Assembly (NCBI RefSeq): GCF_001625365.1
Contig: NZ_LJJF01000001.1
Location: forward strand, 5,698,501 to 5,762,500
Direction of reading: 5' to 3'
Length of the DNA: 64,000 nucleotides
DNA from: Streptomyces sp. MJM8645
GTDB lineage: Bacteria > Actinomycetota > Actinomycetes > Streptomycetales > Streptomycetaceae
Below are positions 18,046 through 26,700 of the stretch, piece after piece. A program made the translations under genes and the position numbers. Every line of letters begins with the position of its first letter. The stretch's first letter is position 1. Below the pieces are notes generated by a model. The model searched no databases and had not been told where the DNA came from. It saw nothing but the letters and a program-made list of their open reading frames with translations.

Positions 18046-18318
18046 TCAGCCGTGCGGCCGGTGGCGGGCGGCGGCGCGGCTGAGGCGGCGCGCGGCGGCC
18101 GGCGGGAGGTCCGCGAAGTCGGCGAGCCAGTCCGGGCGGTGGCCTTGGCGGGCCAGCAGGTAGGCCAGGTGCACGCGCGGCTCGTACGCGCAGGCCCGGG
18201 TGTTGGGCGTGCCGGAGTGCGGGCAGACGCCGGGGTCGTCGAGGCGGTAGTTCCTCTCGACACCGTCGTGCAGGGCGAGGCGGACGCGCGGGCAGTGGTG
18301 GTGAAGGGCGGTGCGCAT
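18046..18318 (-). CDS. Small Cys/His-containing hypothetical protein (90 aa)
   Basis: A 90-residue protein starting MRTALHHHCPRVRLALHDGV. It has three Cys and several His in the first half (HHHC, CPHSGTPNTRAC), then YEPRVHLAYLLARQGHRPDW. The arrangement could bind a metal but matches no zinc-finger pattern I know. ATG 18318 is preceded by GGAAGGAAG about 8-10 nt upstream. It is encoded just downstream of the NRAMP-related gene on the same strand, 95 bp apart, so it may be part of the same magnesium-responsive transcript. Confidence 0.65.
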   Translation of the reverse strand: MRTALHHHCPRVRLALHDGVERNYRLDDPGVCPHSGTPNTRACAYEPRVHLAYLLARQGHRPDWLADFADLPPAAARRLSRAAARHRPHG

Positions 18319-18413
18319 GGCCGTACTTCCTTCCTTCCCCGGGTGCGGGGCGGTCGAGGTTTCCGGGTCGGGGCCGGGGCGGCGGTACTGTCGGGCGCCG
18401 CCCCGGCGGCGGC

Positions 18414-20063
18414 TCAGTGGTTGAGCGCGGTCTGGACGATCTTGATGATGACCATCACCATCGCGACCAGGAGGTAGGCGCGCAGGGCGCCCATGCCGAC
18501 CTTGCGGGCGGTGGACATGACCGGCTTGCCGAGGGTCTCCAGCGGGGGCATCCGCCATTCCTCGCGGCCGGTGCGGTCGATCGGGTCCTCCTTGGTCCCC
18601 CGGCGGCCGAAGGTGAAGAAGTACCCGGCGACCAGGACGCCCGCCACGCCGCAGCCGGCCATGATCCACAGGATGGCCTGCGAGCTGATGTCGGGCCAGA
18701 CCACGGCGGCCGTCAGGATCAGCGACAGCATCACCAGGACGCTGACCACGGCGGAGGTGAAGGCGTTGGTCTTGGGCCCGTTGACCCAGGGCCCCAGGAC
18801 GGCCTTGTCGTTGCACAGCAGCAGCAGGAACACCGTCGCCGAGGGCAGCAGCACACCGGCCAGCACCTGGACGAACTGCGTCATCAGGCCCTGGGTGTAG
18901 CCGGTGGACAGCAGCGTGATCGCGGCCGCCGCGACCACCAGGCCGGCGTAGATCGCGTAGAAGCCCTTGGCGCCCTTGACGCCCCGGTGCAGCGAGTGCC
19001 TGATGCCGAACACGTCGCCGATCGCGTAGGCGGTGGACAGCGACACGGCGAAGGCGCCGATGATCGAGGCGTCCAGCAGCGCGATGGCGAACAGCACGCC
19101 CACCACGTGCCCGGCCTTGTCCTCAAGGCCCTTGGCGACGGCGGCCGCATCCGAGAACTGGCCGAAGCCGTCGGTGCCGGCGAAGGCCGCGGCGGTGAAG
19201 CCCATCATCGCGGCGGCGCCGATGATGACGATGGCGATCCCGATCCACAGGTCGACCTTCTCGTACTTCATGAACCGCGGCGTGATCCGCTTGTCGATGA
19301 CGTACGACTGCTGGAAGAACAGCTGCCACGGGGCGACGGTGGTGCCCACGATGGAGACGATCACCAGCATCACGGCCGCCAGCTGACCCGAACCGCCCGG
19401 CATGCTCGGCACCGTGAAGTCGTGCGCCATCTGCGAGGTCTTCGGGTGGACCATGAAGTAGATCGGCACCAGCAGCAGCGAACCCACGCACAGCGTGACG
19501 GCGACGCGCTCGAAACGCCGGAACGAGCCGGTGAACGCCGAGGCGATGATCACCACCGCCGCCAGCACCACCGCGGCCACCTTCGGCAGCCCGAGGTACC
19601 CGGCCGCCAGGGTGACGCCGATGAACTCCGTGACCAGCGTCAGCGCGTTCAGCAGGAACAGGTCGATGACGCTGAACGCGCCCCAGAACTTCCCGAAGCG
19701 CTCCAGGATCAGCCGGGCGTGGCCGACACCGGTGACGGCGCCCAGGCGCAGCACCATCTCCTGGTTCACGTACAGCACCGGGACGAGCATCAGCAGTGTC
19801 CACAGCAGCTGCGTGCCGTAGTTCTGCCCCGCCTGCCCGTACGTCGAGAAGGCGCCCGCGTCGTTGTCGCCGACCATCACGATCAGGCCGGGGCCGACGA
19901 TCGCCAGCAGGGTCTTGAGTCTTGCGGACAGGCCGTGGCGCGGCGTGGTGTCGTCGAGCCGGATGGTGCCGAGCGCACCCTTGATGTCGCCGACGTGGGC
20001 GTCGTCCAGTACCGCTGAACGTGGGGCGGGGACCTTGGAGTTGAGCGTGGCGTTGGTGGTCAT
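18414..20063 (-). CDS. NRAMP-related divalent metal transporter, probably magnesium (NRMT-like)
   Basis: A 549-residue protein with about 11 hydrophobic helices and the NRAMP/APC fold. In canonical Mn/Fe NRAMPs the first helix carries DPGN and the sixth carries AxMPH. Here the equivalents read NDAGAF (DAGA) and GTTVAPW. The metal Asp is kept, but the Asn and the soft Met ligand are lost. The NRAMP-related magnesium transporters lack the Met, so Mg2+ is the best guess. This is strongly supported by an M-box magnesium riboswitch in the leader (20401-20573). ATG 20063 is preceded by GGGAGGATCG. A Cys/Pro-rich 23-codon ORF lies between riboswitch and gene. A Mn or other substrate cannot be fully excluded. 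Confidence 0.88.
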   Translation of the reverse strand: MTTNATLNSKVPAPRSAVLDDAHVGDIKGALGTIRLDDTTPRHGLSARLKTLLAIVGPGLIVMVGDNDAGAFSTYGQAGQNYGTQLLWTLLMLVPVLYVNQEMVLRLGAVTGVGHARLILERFGKFWGAFSVIDLFLLNALTLVTEFIGVTLAAGYLGLPKVAAVVLAAVVIIASAFTGSFRRFERVAVTLCVGSLLLVPIYFMVHPKTSQMAHDFTVPSMPGGSGQLAAVMLVIVSIVGTTVAPWQLFFQQSYVIDKRITPRFMKYEKVDLWIGIAIVIIGAAAMMGFTAAAFAGTDGFGQFSDAAAVAKGLEDKAGHVVGVLFAIALLDASIIGAFAVSLSTAYAIGDVFGIRHSLHRGVKGAKGFYAIYAGLVVAAAAITLLSTGYTQGLMTQFVQVLAGVLLPSATVFLLLLCNDKAVLGPWVNGPKTNAFTSAVVSVLVMLSLILTAAVVWPDISSQAILWIMAGCGVAGVLVAGYFFTFGRRGTKEDPIDRTGREEWRMPPLETLGKPVMSTARKVGMGALRAYLLVAMVMVIIKIVQTALNH

Positions 20064-20232
20064 GACGATCCTCCCGTGGGCCCCGGGCAGGCGGGGCGAT
20101 CGGGGGCGCACGGCGGCGATCCCCCTGCGGACGGGCGCGGCGCATCGCCACCCGGCGGTGCGGGCCCGTTCGGGCACGGCGAAGCCGGGTGTCGAGGTGA
20201 TGAGCCGTCAGAGATGTGCGCAGGGAGGGTCG

Positions 20233-20304
20233 TTACCGCGTGCCGGGAGTGTGCGAGGACAAGCGGGGGCAGGGGCAACTGTGGCCCGGACTACTGCAAT
20301 CCAT
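20233..20304 (-). CDS. 23-residue Cys/Pro-rich upstream ORF between M-box and transporter gene
   Basis: GGGAGGAGGCGAGAGAC leads to ATG 20304. The peptide begins MDCSSPGHSCPCPRLSSHTP and ends Gly-Thr-Arg with TAA, a rare stop in this GC-rich genome. It lies about 100 nt after the aptamer and about 170 nt before the transporter start. Enteric Mg2+ transporter leaders also contain short Pro-rich ORFs (mgtL, mgtP) whose translation gates expression, so a similar role is plausible here. No homologue was looked up. Confidence 0.55.
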   Translation of the reverse strand: MDCSSPGHSCPCPRLSSHTPGTR

Positions 20305-20400
20305 GTCTCTCGCCTCCTCCCGGTCGACGCACCCCGTGGTGCGTGTGATCGACGCGGCAAGGAGTTCGCCGGCGCGCGAAGCGACCGCCGGTTCACCCCA

Positions 20401-20573
20401 ACTCGTCAGAGCTTTGGCACTCCACGGCGTGTCCAGCCCGGTCGGGCCGGAAGCCACTTCGGATCAACCCTTAGGTCGGGAAGATCTGTCCTAACCCTGG
20501 GCGTCTCTCGACGTCGTCGGATCAGTGGCCTGTGTCCGTGAAGAAGCCTCACCGAACGAGGTGCCTTCTTCAA
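20401..20573 (-). ncRNA. M-box (ykoK leader) magnesium riboswitch
   Basis: Read on the minus strand, the leader of the NRAMP-related gene carries the conserved M-box blocks in order: GGTGAGGCTTC (20553-20543), GAGACGCCCAGGGTTAGG (about 20507-20490) and GTGCCAAAGCTCTGACGAG near the 3' end (20420-20402). In the Bacillus reference these read GGUGAGGCUCCU, GACGCCAAUGGGU and AGUGCUAAAGCUCU. A loop-closing CACCTCGTTCGGTGAG hairpin starts the element. The RNA folds when Mg2+ is abundant and turns the gene off. Just downstream a CCGGCG/CGCCGG hairpin (about 20392-20368) could be part of the expression platform; there is no U-tract, so control may be Rho-dependent or translational. Confidence 0.88.
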
Positions 20574-20778
20574 ACCTCCAGAAGCATAGACCGCGCGGAG
20601 GCCGATACTTGCGTACTTGGTAGAACCTTTACCTTCTGTCCCGGCTGCCCCGGCCGGGGCGCGGCGGTGGGCGGCGGGGCGGATCGGGTGACGTGGGGTT
20701 TTGCCGTCGGGCCGCCACGGAACGACTTCCCACCGCATCGGCAGCAGCACCAGGTTGCGCCCGAATCCGAGGGGTGGC
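20574..20778. other. Divergent intergenic region between M-box RNA and DUF3533-like gene
   Basis: A relatively AT-rich stretch (about 20575-20640) should contain the promoter of the M-box RNA and possibly that of the plus-strand gene. A direct repeat TACTTG-CG-TACTTG (about 20606) and GGTA-n7-TACC (about 20619-20633) are seen. No clear -35/-10 pair could be fixed, and nothing else is evident. Confidence 0.4.
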
Positions 20779-22092
20779 ATGGCGTCCGCAGGCTCCCAGG
20801 ACGGTCCCCGGCAGGCGCGGGCCCTCGTGCTCGCCCGCCACGCGAAGCTGTGGCTCGTTCCGAGCATCCTGTGCGGCCTGCTGGCCGTGGTGCTCTCGCT
20901 GCTCTACATGGGCGGCATCCTCAACCCGACCGGGCACCTGCACCGGCTCCCGATCGCCCTGGTGAACGCGGATCAGGGCCCGCCGCCGCCGGGCCGGACG
21001 GAGAGCCTGGGCGCGCGGCTCACCCGGGAGATCGTCGCCGGGACGCCCGGCAGCACCGTCGACTGGCGCCAGGTCGACCAGGCCGAGGCGATGGACCTGC
21101 TCTCCACCGGGAAGGTCTACGGCGCGCTGCTCGTCCCGCAGGCGTTCACCGCCGACGTGGCGGCACTGACCACCGGCCGGGCCACCGAACGGCCCACCCT
21201 GACGGTGCTGACCAACCCCGGCCTCGGCAGCCTCGGCTCCTCGCTGGCCTCCCAGATCACCCAGTCCGCCGCCCACCAGGCCTCGCTGGCGCTCGGCAAG
21301 GAGCTGACCGCCGCCGCGCCGCCGGCCGGTCCCGCCGGCTCCGGCTCCGGCACGGGCGCCAACGCCACCGCGCGGCTGCTGCTCGCCGACCCGCTCGCCG
21401 TCACCACCCGGGTCGGCCACCCGATCGGCACCCACAGCGGGCTCGGCCTGAGCGCCTTCTACTACACCCTGCTGGCCGTGCTGACCGGCTTCATCGGCGG
21501 CAACATCATCCACAACGGCGTCGACACCGCGCTCGGCTACAGCGACAGCGAGCTCGGCCCCTGGCACACCCGGCGCCCGACCGTCCCGATCACCCGCACC
21601 CAGACCCTGCTGCTGAAGATGGTCATGACGGCCGGCATCATGCTGCTCACCACCACCCTGGTGATGCTCTGCTCGGTCACCGTCCTCGGCATGGACGCCC
21701 CGCACCAGGCGCTGCTCTGGGTCTTCGCCTACTGCGCCAGCCTCGCCGTCGGCCTCGGGGTCCAGGCGATCAACGCGGCGTTCGGCGGGATCGGGCAGCT
21801 GGTGTCCATGTTCGTCTTCATCGCGCTGGCGCTGCCCTCCTCGGGGGCGACCATCCCGCTCCAGGCGGTGCCCGGCTTCTACCGCTTCCTCAGCGTCTTC
21901 GAGCCGATGCGCCAGCTCAGCGACGGCATCCGGGCGATCCTGTTCTTCGACGCCCGGGCGGACGCGGGCCTGGCCCGGGGCTGGACCATGATCGCGGTCG
22001 GCGTGGTGCTCGCCCTGGCCTTCGGCTTCGGGATGACCCGGTACTACGACCGCAAGGGCCTGCACCGCTGGACGCCGCAGCCGTCGGAGTAG
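20779..22092 (+). CDS. DUF3533/YhgE-like ABC-2-type membrane protein
   Basis: A 437-residue membrane protein. It has one N-terminal TM helix (about residues 23-45), an extracytoplasmic domain (PIALVNADQGPPPPGRTESL, then VYGALLVPQAFTADVAAL) and about five C-terminal TM helices from residue 230. This is the layout of YhgE/Pip and DUF3533 (SNG1-like) proteins, related to ABC-2 permeases. They act in export or envelope functions, usually without a dedicated ATPase nearby, as here. ATG 20779 is preceded by GAGGGGTGGC. No neighbour points to a substrate. It is convergent with the YdeP-like gene, with a short hairpin between them. Confidence 0.8.
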   Translation: MASAGSQDGPRQARALVLARHAKLWLVPSILCGLLAVVLSLLYMGGILNPTGHLHRLPIALVNADQGPPPPGRTESLGARLTREIVAGTPGSTVDWRQVDQAEAMDLLSTGKVYGALLVPQAFTADVAALTTGRATERPTLTVLTNPGLGSLGSSLASQITQSAAHQASLALGKELTAAAPPAGPAGSGSGTGANATARLLLADPLAVTTRVGHPIGTHSGLGLSAFYYTLLAVLTGFIGGNIIHNGVDTALGYSDSELGPWHTRRPTVPITRTQTLLLKMVMTAGIMLLTTTLVMLCSVTVLGMDAPHQALLWVFAYCASLAVGLGVQAINAAFGGIGQLVSMFVFIALALPSSGATIPLQAVPGFYRFLSVFEPMRQLSDGIRAILFFDARADAGLARGWTMIAVGVVLALAFGFGMTRYYDRKGLHRWTPQPSE

Positions 22093-22103
22093 ACGTAGTC
22101 GTC

Positions 22104-22133
22104 GGCGTAGGCGCCACGCCTGATCCCTACGCC
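22104..22133. terminator. Short inverted repeat between convergent genes
   Basis: GGCGTAG (22104-22110) pairs with CTACGCC (22127-22133) in the 43-bp gap between two convergent stop codons. A weak bidirectional terminator is possible. Confidence 0.35.
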
Positions 22134-22135
22134 TC

Positions 22136-24454
22136 CTACGCCTTGGTGACGGTGACCTTGAGGTGCTTCATGATCGGCTGGTCGCTCTGGGTGCTGTAGT
22201 CGCCGATCGCGCACAGCACGTTCATCTCGGGCATGTAGCCCGCCGCGCAGCCCCGCGGGATGTCGTACGGGATCGCGAGATAGCCGTTCAGCGTGCGGGT
22301 GCTGCCGTCCTTCGCGGTGCTGGTGATGTCGACCGGGTCGAGCTCGGCGATGCCGCGCTCGCGCATGTCGTCGGTGTTCAGGAAGACCAGCGTGCGCAGG
22401 TTCCGCACGCCCCGGTAGCGGTCGTTGTCGGAGTAGATGGTGGTGTTCCACTGGTCGTGGGAGCGCATGGTGCCCAGCGCCAGGGTGCCCGGGGCGGGAA
22501 CGACGTCGGGCAGCGGGGCGGTGGAGAACTCGGCCCGCCCGGAGGGGGTGAGGAAGACCAGTTCGCGGGCCGGCTGCTTGATCCGGAACCCGAGCGGCAG
22601 CCGCACCCGGCGGTTGAAGTCCTCGAAGCCGTCCAGGGCCCGGGACATGGTGTCGCGGATGCGGTCGTAGTCCTCGATGTACCACTCCCACGGTGTCCCG
22701 CTGTCCGGCAGCGCCGCGCGGGCCATCCCGGCGACGATGGCGGGCTCGGACAGCAGGTGCGGGGAGGCCGGGCGCTTCATGCCGACGGACAGGTGCACCA
22801 TGCTCATCGAGTCCTCGACCGAGGTGCTCTGCACCCCGCCGCGCTGGTGGTCCTTCTCGGTGCGGCCCAGGCACGGCAGGATCAGCGCCCGGCGGCCGTG
22901 CACCAGGTGGCTGCGGTTCAGCTTGGTGCTCACCTGGACGGTCAACTCGCAGCCGCGCAACGCCTCGTAGGTGTAAGGCGTGTCGGGCGCGGCGAGCGCG
23001 AAGTTGCCGCCCATGGCGACGAAGACCGTCACCTCGCCGCGCCGCATCGCCTCGACGGCGGAGACGGTGTCCAGGCCGTGCGCGCGCGGCGGGTCGATCC
23101 CGCAGGCCTCGGCGAGGCGGTCCAGGAACTCGGGTGAGGGGCGGTGGTCGATGCCGCAGGTGCGGTTGCCCTGGACGTTGCTGTGCCCGCGCACCGGCGA
23201 CGGGCCGGCGCCCTCGCGGCCCAGGTTGCCGCGCAGCAGCAGGAGGTTGACGATCTCCCGCACGGTGTCCACGCCGTGCTCGTGCTGGGTGACGCCCAGG
23301 CACCAGCTGACGATGGAGCGGTCGGCGTCGCGGTAGACCCGGGCGGCCTTGAGGACCTCGGCCCGGCCGAGCCCGCTCTGCCGCTCGATCTCCTCCCAGG
23401 GCGTGGCCCCGCACAGCGCGCGGTAGGCCTCGAACCCGGTGGTGTGGCGCTCGATGAACTGCCGGTCCAGGGCCTGGGGGTCGGCCGTGGCCTGCTCCAG
23501 GATCGCCTTGGCCATGCCGCGCACCAGTGCCATGTCGCCGCCGATGCGCGGCTGGAGGTTCAGCGTGCTGGTCTTCGTGGACTTGAACAGCGCCATGTCC
23601 ACGAACTCGTGCGGGACGATGGTGCGGGTGGCGGCCGCCTCGATCAGCGGGTTGATGTGTACGATCTGCGCGCCGCGGCGGTGCGCGTCGGCGAGGGCGG
23701 TGAGCATCCGGGGCGCGTTGGAGGCGGCGTTGACGCCCATGATGAACAGCGCGTCGGTGACCTCCCAGTCCTTGAGGTCGACCGTGCCCTTCCCGGTGCC
23801 CAGCGAGGCCTGGAGCGCGCGTCCGCTGGCCTCGTGGCACATGTTGGAGCAGTCCGGCAGGTTGTTGGTGCCCAGTTCGCGGGCCATCAGCTGGTAGAGG
23901 AAGGTGGCCTCGTTGCCGAGCCGGCCGGAGGTGTAGAAGGCGGCCCGGTTCGGGTCGTCCAGCTCGCGCAGGGTGCGGCCGACCAGCTCGAAGGCGTCCT
24001 TCCAGCTGATCGGGACGTAATGGTCCGAGCCGGCGTCGTACACCATCGGCCCGGTGAGGCGGCCCTGGTCCTCCAGCGCGAAGTCGCTCCACCCGGACAG
24101 CTCGGTCACCGAGTGGGCGGCGAAGAAGTCGCGGCCGACCCGCTTGCGGGTCATCTCCCAGGTGACGTGCTTGATGCCGTTCTCGCAGATGTCCAGGTGC
24201 AGGCCCTTGGTGTCGTCCGGCCAGGCGCACCCGGGGCAGTCGAAGCCGCCGCTCTCGTGGTTCATCCGCATGATCGCCCGGGGCCCGTCCACGTACGCGC
24301 CCTCCTTGACCAGGAAGCGCGTCACGCTCTTCGCGGCACCCCAGCCGGCGGCCGGGTGGTGGTACGGCGCGAACTGCGGCGGCCCGACGGGGTCGGGGCC
24401 CACGGCCGGCTCGTCCCGGGCGGGCTCCTGCTGGGGGTCGTCGGGGGAGCTCAC
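22136..24454 (-). CDS. YdeP/FdhF-family molybdopterin oxidoreductase alpha subunit
   Basis: A 772-residue molybdopterin-dependent oxidoreductase of the YdeP-like branch of formate-dehydrogenase alpha subunits. It has the family hallmark FDCPGCAWPD near residue 71 and the cofactor-binding stretches NMCHEASGRALQASLGTGKG, FIMGVNAASNAPRM, VRGHSNVQGNRTCGIDHRP and GRTEKDHQRGGVQS. The C-terminal dinucleotide-binding domain starts near residue 640 (MRSHDQWNTTIYSDNDRYRG). E. coli YdeP is linked to acid resistance; the physiological substrate is unknown. No FdhD or electron-transfer subunit gene is adjacent. GTG 24454 overlaps the stop of the Gre-like gene as GTGA, so the two are coupled, an odd pairing. 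Confidence 0.9.
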   Translation of the reverse strand: MSSPDDPQQEPARDEPAVGPDPVGPPQFAPYHHPAAGWGAAKSVTRFLVKEGAYVDGPRAIMRMNHESGGFDCPGCAWPDDTKGLHLDICENGIKHVTWEMTRKRVGRDFFAAHSVTELSGWSDFALEDQGRLTGPMVYDAGSDHYVPISWKDAFELVGRTLRELDDPNRAAFYTSGRLGNEATFLYQLMARELGTNNLPDCSNMCHEASGRALQASLGTGKGTVDLKDWEVTDALFIMGVNAASNAPRMLTALADAHRRGAQIVHINPLIEAAATRTIVPHEFVDMALFKSTKTSTLNLQPRIGGDMALVRGMAKAILEQATADPQALDRQFIERHTTGFEAYRALCGATPWEEIERQSGLGRAEVLKAARVYRDADRSIVSWCLGVTQHEHGVDTVREIVNLLLLRGNLGREGAGPSPVRGHSNVQGNRTCGIDHRPSPEFLDRLAEACGIDPPRAHGLDTVSAVEAMRRGEVTVFVAMGGNFALAAPDTPYTYEALRGCELTVQVSTKLNRSHLVHGRRALILPCLGRTEKDHQRGGVQSTSVEDSMSMVHLSVGMKRPASPHLLSEPAIVAGMARAALPDSGTPWEWYIEDYDRIRDTMSRALDGFEDFNRRVRLPLGFRIKQPARELVFLTPSGRAEFSTAPLPDVVPAPGTLALGTMRSHDQWNTTIYSDNDRYRGVRNLRTLVFLNTDDMRERGIAELDPVDITSTAKDGSTRTLNGYLAIPYDIPRGCAAGYMPEMNVLCAIGDYSTQSDQPIMKHLKVTVTKA

Positions 24455-24921
24455 GAAGCCCGCCGTCCGCCGACCGACAGCACGACCGCGCTCGCCGCGC
24501 CGTTCGGCGCCTCGTAGTTCACGGTCTCCCCGGCGTGCCGCCCGAGCAGCGCCCGCCCGAGCGGGCTGTCGGCGGTCACCAGGGTCTCCTCCCGCACCTC
24601 GGCGAGCTCCGCCACCTCGACGGTCTCCTCCACCCCGTCCGCGAACCGCACGGTGACCGTGGAGCCCACCCCCACCACCTCCGTGGACGGCGGCCCGGCG
24701 GCGGCCCCCTCGCGGACCCGGGCCTCCAGCTCGGCGATCCGCTCGTCCAGCCGGGCGACGTCGTCGGCCCGCTGCAACTCGTCCGCAGCGTCCGCCCGGT
24801 CGCCCACGTCCTCCCCGCGCAGCGTCCCCACCACTTTCGCCCGCTCGGCGCGCAGCTCGGCCAACTCCTCCTGCACGGCGCGCAGGGCCTCGGCACTGAT
24901 GGGCTCGGGACCGTCTGTCAT
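24451..24921 (-). CDS. GreA/GreB-family transcript-cleavage-like factor
   Basis: A 156-residue protein with the two Gre domains. A coiled-coil N-terminus (about residues 8-75) is followed by the FKBP-like C-terminal domain (TVTVRFADGVEETVEVAELA, DSPLGRALLGRHAGETVNYE). Gre factors insert the coiled coil into the RNA polymerase secondary channel and use acidic tip residues to stimulate RNA cleavage. The tip here reads VGDRADAADELQ. The first Asp is kept, but the usual second acidic residue (Glu in GDLKENAEY) is shifted or replaced by Asp. It could be a true cleavage factor or a Gre-like modulator. ATG 24921 follows GGGAGCAGCC, and the stop overlaps the oxidoreductase start. Confidence 0.85.
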   Translation of the reverse strand: MTDGPEPISAEALRAVQEELAELRAERAKVVGTLRGEDVGDRADAADELQRADDVARLDERIAELEARVREGAAAGPPSTEVVGVGSTVTVRFADGVEETVEVAELAEVREETLVTADSPLGRALLGRHAGETVNYEAPNGAASAVVLSVGGRRAS

Positions 24922-25218
24922 GGCTGCTCCCGGGTCGTTCGCGGAACGCTCAAGCACAGGTCGCTTCCATTACCCCACCACCCCGCACCCCCGGCAAATC
25001 CGGCACGGGCGAGGCCTCCGCGACCGGCCCCGGGGGTGGCGGTGATCACCTTCGCGGTGGGTGGGCGGCGGGGCGGTGGGCCCCGGCCGGGACGAAGCCG
25101 CAGGTCCGGGCGGTGCGGGCGGGGCGCGGTCGGGCGGGCGGGGAGAGGGACCGGCGGAAGGGGCGGGGGCGGGCGAAGCTACCATGTGCGCAACACCCTC
25201 AGCTCGAAAGATGGACTT

Positions 25219-26661
25219 GTGACTGTCAACGACGACGTGTTCACGGACTGGAAGAACCGCGAGGAGATCGCGGAGTCGATGATCCCGATCATCGGGCGAC
25301 TGCACCGCGAGCGGGACGTGACCGTCCTGCTGCACAGCAGGTCCCTGGTGAACAAGTCGGTGGTCAGCATCCTGAAGACGCACCGCTTCGCCCGCCAGAT
25401 AGCCGGCGCCGAGCTCTCGGTCACCGAGACGATGCCCTTCCTGAGTGCGCTGACCACCCTGGACCTCGGCCCCTCGCAGATCGACATCGGCATGCTCGCC
25501 GCGACCTACCGGGCCGACGACCACGGCCTGTCGGTCGAGGAGTTCACCGCCCAGGCCGTCTCCGGCGCCACCGGCGAGAACAAGCTGGAGCGCCGCGACG
25601 CCCGCGACGTCGTCCTCTACGGCTTCGGCCGGATCGGCCGCCTGGTCGCCCGCCTGCTGATCGAGAAGGCCTCCGGCAACGGCCTGCGCCTGAAGGCCAT
25701 CGTCGTGCGCGACAGCGGCGGAGACGACCTGGTCAAGCGCGCCTCGCTGCTGCGCCGGGACTCGATCCACGGCCAGTTCCAGGGCACGATCACCGTCGAC
25801 GAGGCGAACAACAAGATCATCGCCAACGGCAACGAGATCACCGTGATCTACTCCGACGACCCGACCAAGGTCGACTACACGGAGTACGGGATCAAGGACG
25901 CCATCCTGATCGACAACACCGGCCGCTGGCGCGACCGGGAGGGCCTGTCCAAGCACCTGCGCCCCGGCATCGCCAAGGTCGTGCTGACCGCGCCGGGCAA
26001 GGGCGACGTCCCGAACATCGTCCACGGCGTCAACCACGACACGATCAAGCCCGACGAGCAGATCCTGTCCTGCGCCTCCTGCACCACCAACGCCATCGTC
26101 CCGCCGCTGAAGGCGATGGACGACGAGTACGGCGTGCTGCGCGGGCACGTGGAGACCGTCCACTCGTTCACCAACGACCAGAACCTGCTGGACAACTACC
26201 ACAAGGCCGACCGTCGCGGCCGCTCGGCACCGCTCAACATGGTGATCACCGAGACCGGCGCCGCCTCGGCCGTCGCCAAGGCCCTGCCGGACCTCCAGGC
26301 GAAGATCACCGGCAGCTCGATCCGCGTCCCCGTGCCGGACGTCTCGATCGCCATCCTCAACCTGCAGCTGGCCCGCGAGACCAACCGCGAGGAGGTCCTC
26401 GACTACCTGCGCAACGTCTCGTTGACCTCGCCGCTGAAGCGTCAGATCGACTTCACCGACTCCCCCGACGCGGTCTCCAGCGACTTCATCGGCTCGCGCC
26501 ACGCCTCGATCGTCGACGCCGGCGCCACCAAGGTCGAGGGCGACAACGCGATCCTCTACCTGTGGTACGACAACGAGTTCGGCTACTCCTGCCAGGTCAT
26601 CCGGGTCGTCCAGTACGTCTCGGGCGTCGAGTTCCCGACCTACCCGGCCCCGGCGGTCTGA
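25219..26661 (+). CDS. gap: Glyceraldehyde-3-phosphate dehydrogenase, long (480 aa) actinobacterial type
   Basis: A 480-residue GAPDH. A roughly 125-residue N-terminal extension (TVNDDVFTDWKNREEIAESM onward) precedes the NAD-binding domain VVLYGFGRIGRLVARLLIEK. The catalytic Cys is in LSCASCTTNAIVPPLKAMDD, with the His in VHSFTNDQNLLDNYH. AGATKVEGDNAILYLWYDNEFGYS is the C-terminal signature. This long form occurs next to, not instead of, the 335-residue glycolytic enzyme in streptomycetes. It may serve a gluconeogenic or alternative role, but that is inference. The start is GTG 25219 (GAAAG about 8 nt upstream), and a TACCAT box near 25180 could be the -10. The 297-bp gap before it has no other feature. 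A perfect terminator follows the gene. Confidence 0.92.
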   Translation: MTVNDDVFTDWKNREEIAESMIPIIGRLHRERDVTVLLHSRSLVNKSVVSILKTHRFARQIAGAELSVTETMPFLSALTTLDLGPSQIDIGMLAATYRADDHGLSVEEFTAQAVSGATGENKLERRDARDVVLYGFGRIGRLVARLLIEKASGNGLRLKAIVVRDSGGDDLVKRASLLRRDSIHGQFQGTITVDEANNKIIANGNEITVIYSDDPTKVDYTEYGIKDAILIDNTGRWRDREGLSKHLRPGIAKVVLTAPGKGDVPNIVHGVNHDTIKPDEQILSCASCTTNAIVPPLKAMDDEYGVLRGHVETVHSFTNDQNLLDNYHKADRRGRSAPLNMVITETGAASAVAKALPDLQAKITGSSIRVPVPDVSIAILNLQLARETNREEVLDYLRNVSLTSPLKRQIDFTDSPDAVSSDFIGSRHASIVDAGATKVEGDNAILYLWYDNEFGYSCQVIRVVQYVSGVEFPTYPAPAV

Positions 26662-26700
26662 TCCTCCGGTAGTTCAGGTAGTCCCGGCAGTTCCGGCGGC

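Noticed and set aside
20406..20867. A 153-codon minus-strand frame across the M-box region
   Set aside because: It overlaps a conserved structured RNA and has no ribosome-binding site or protein-like composition.
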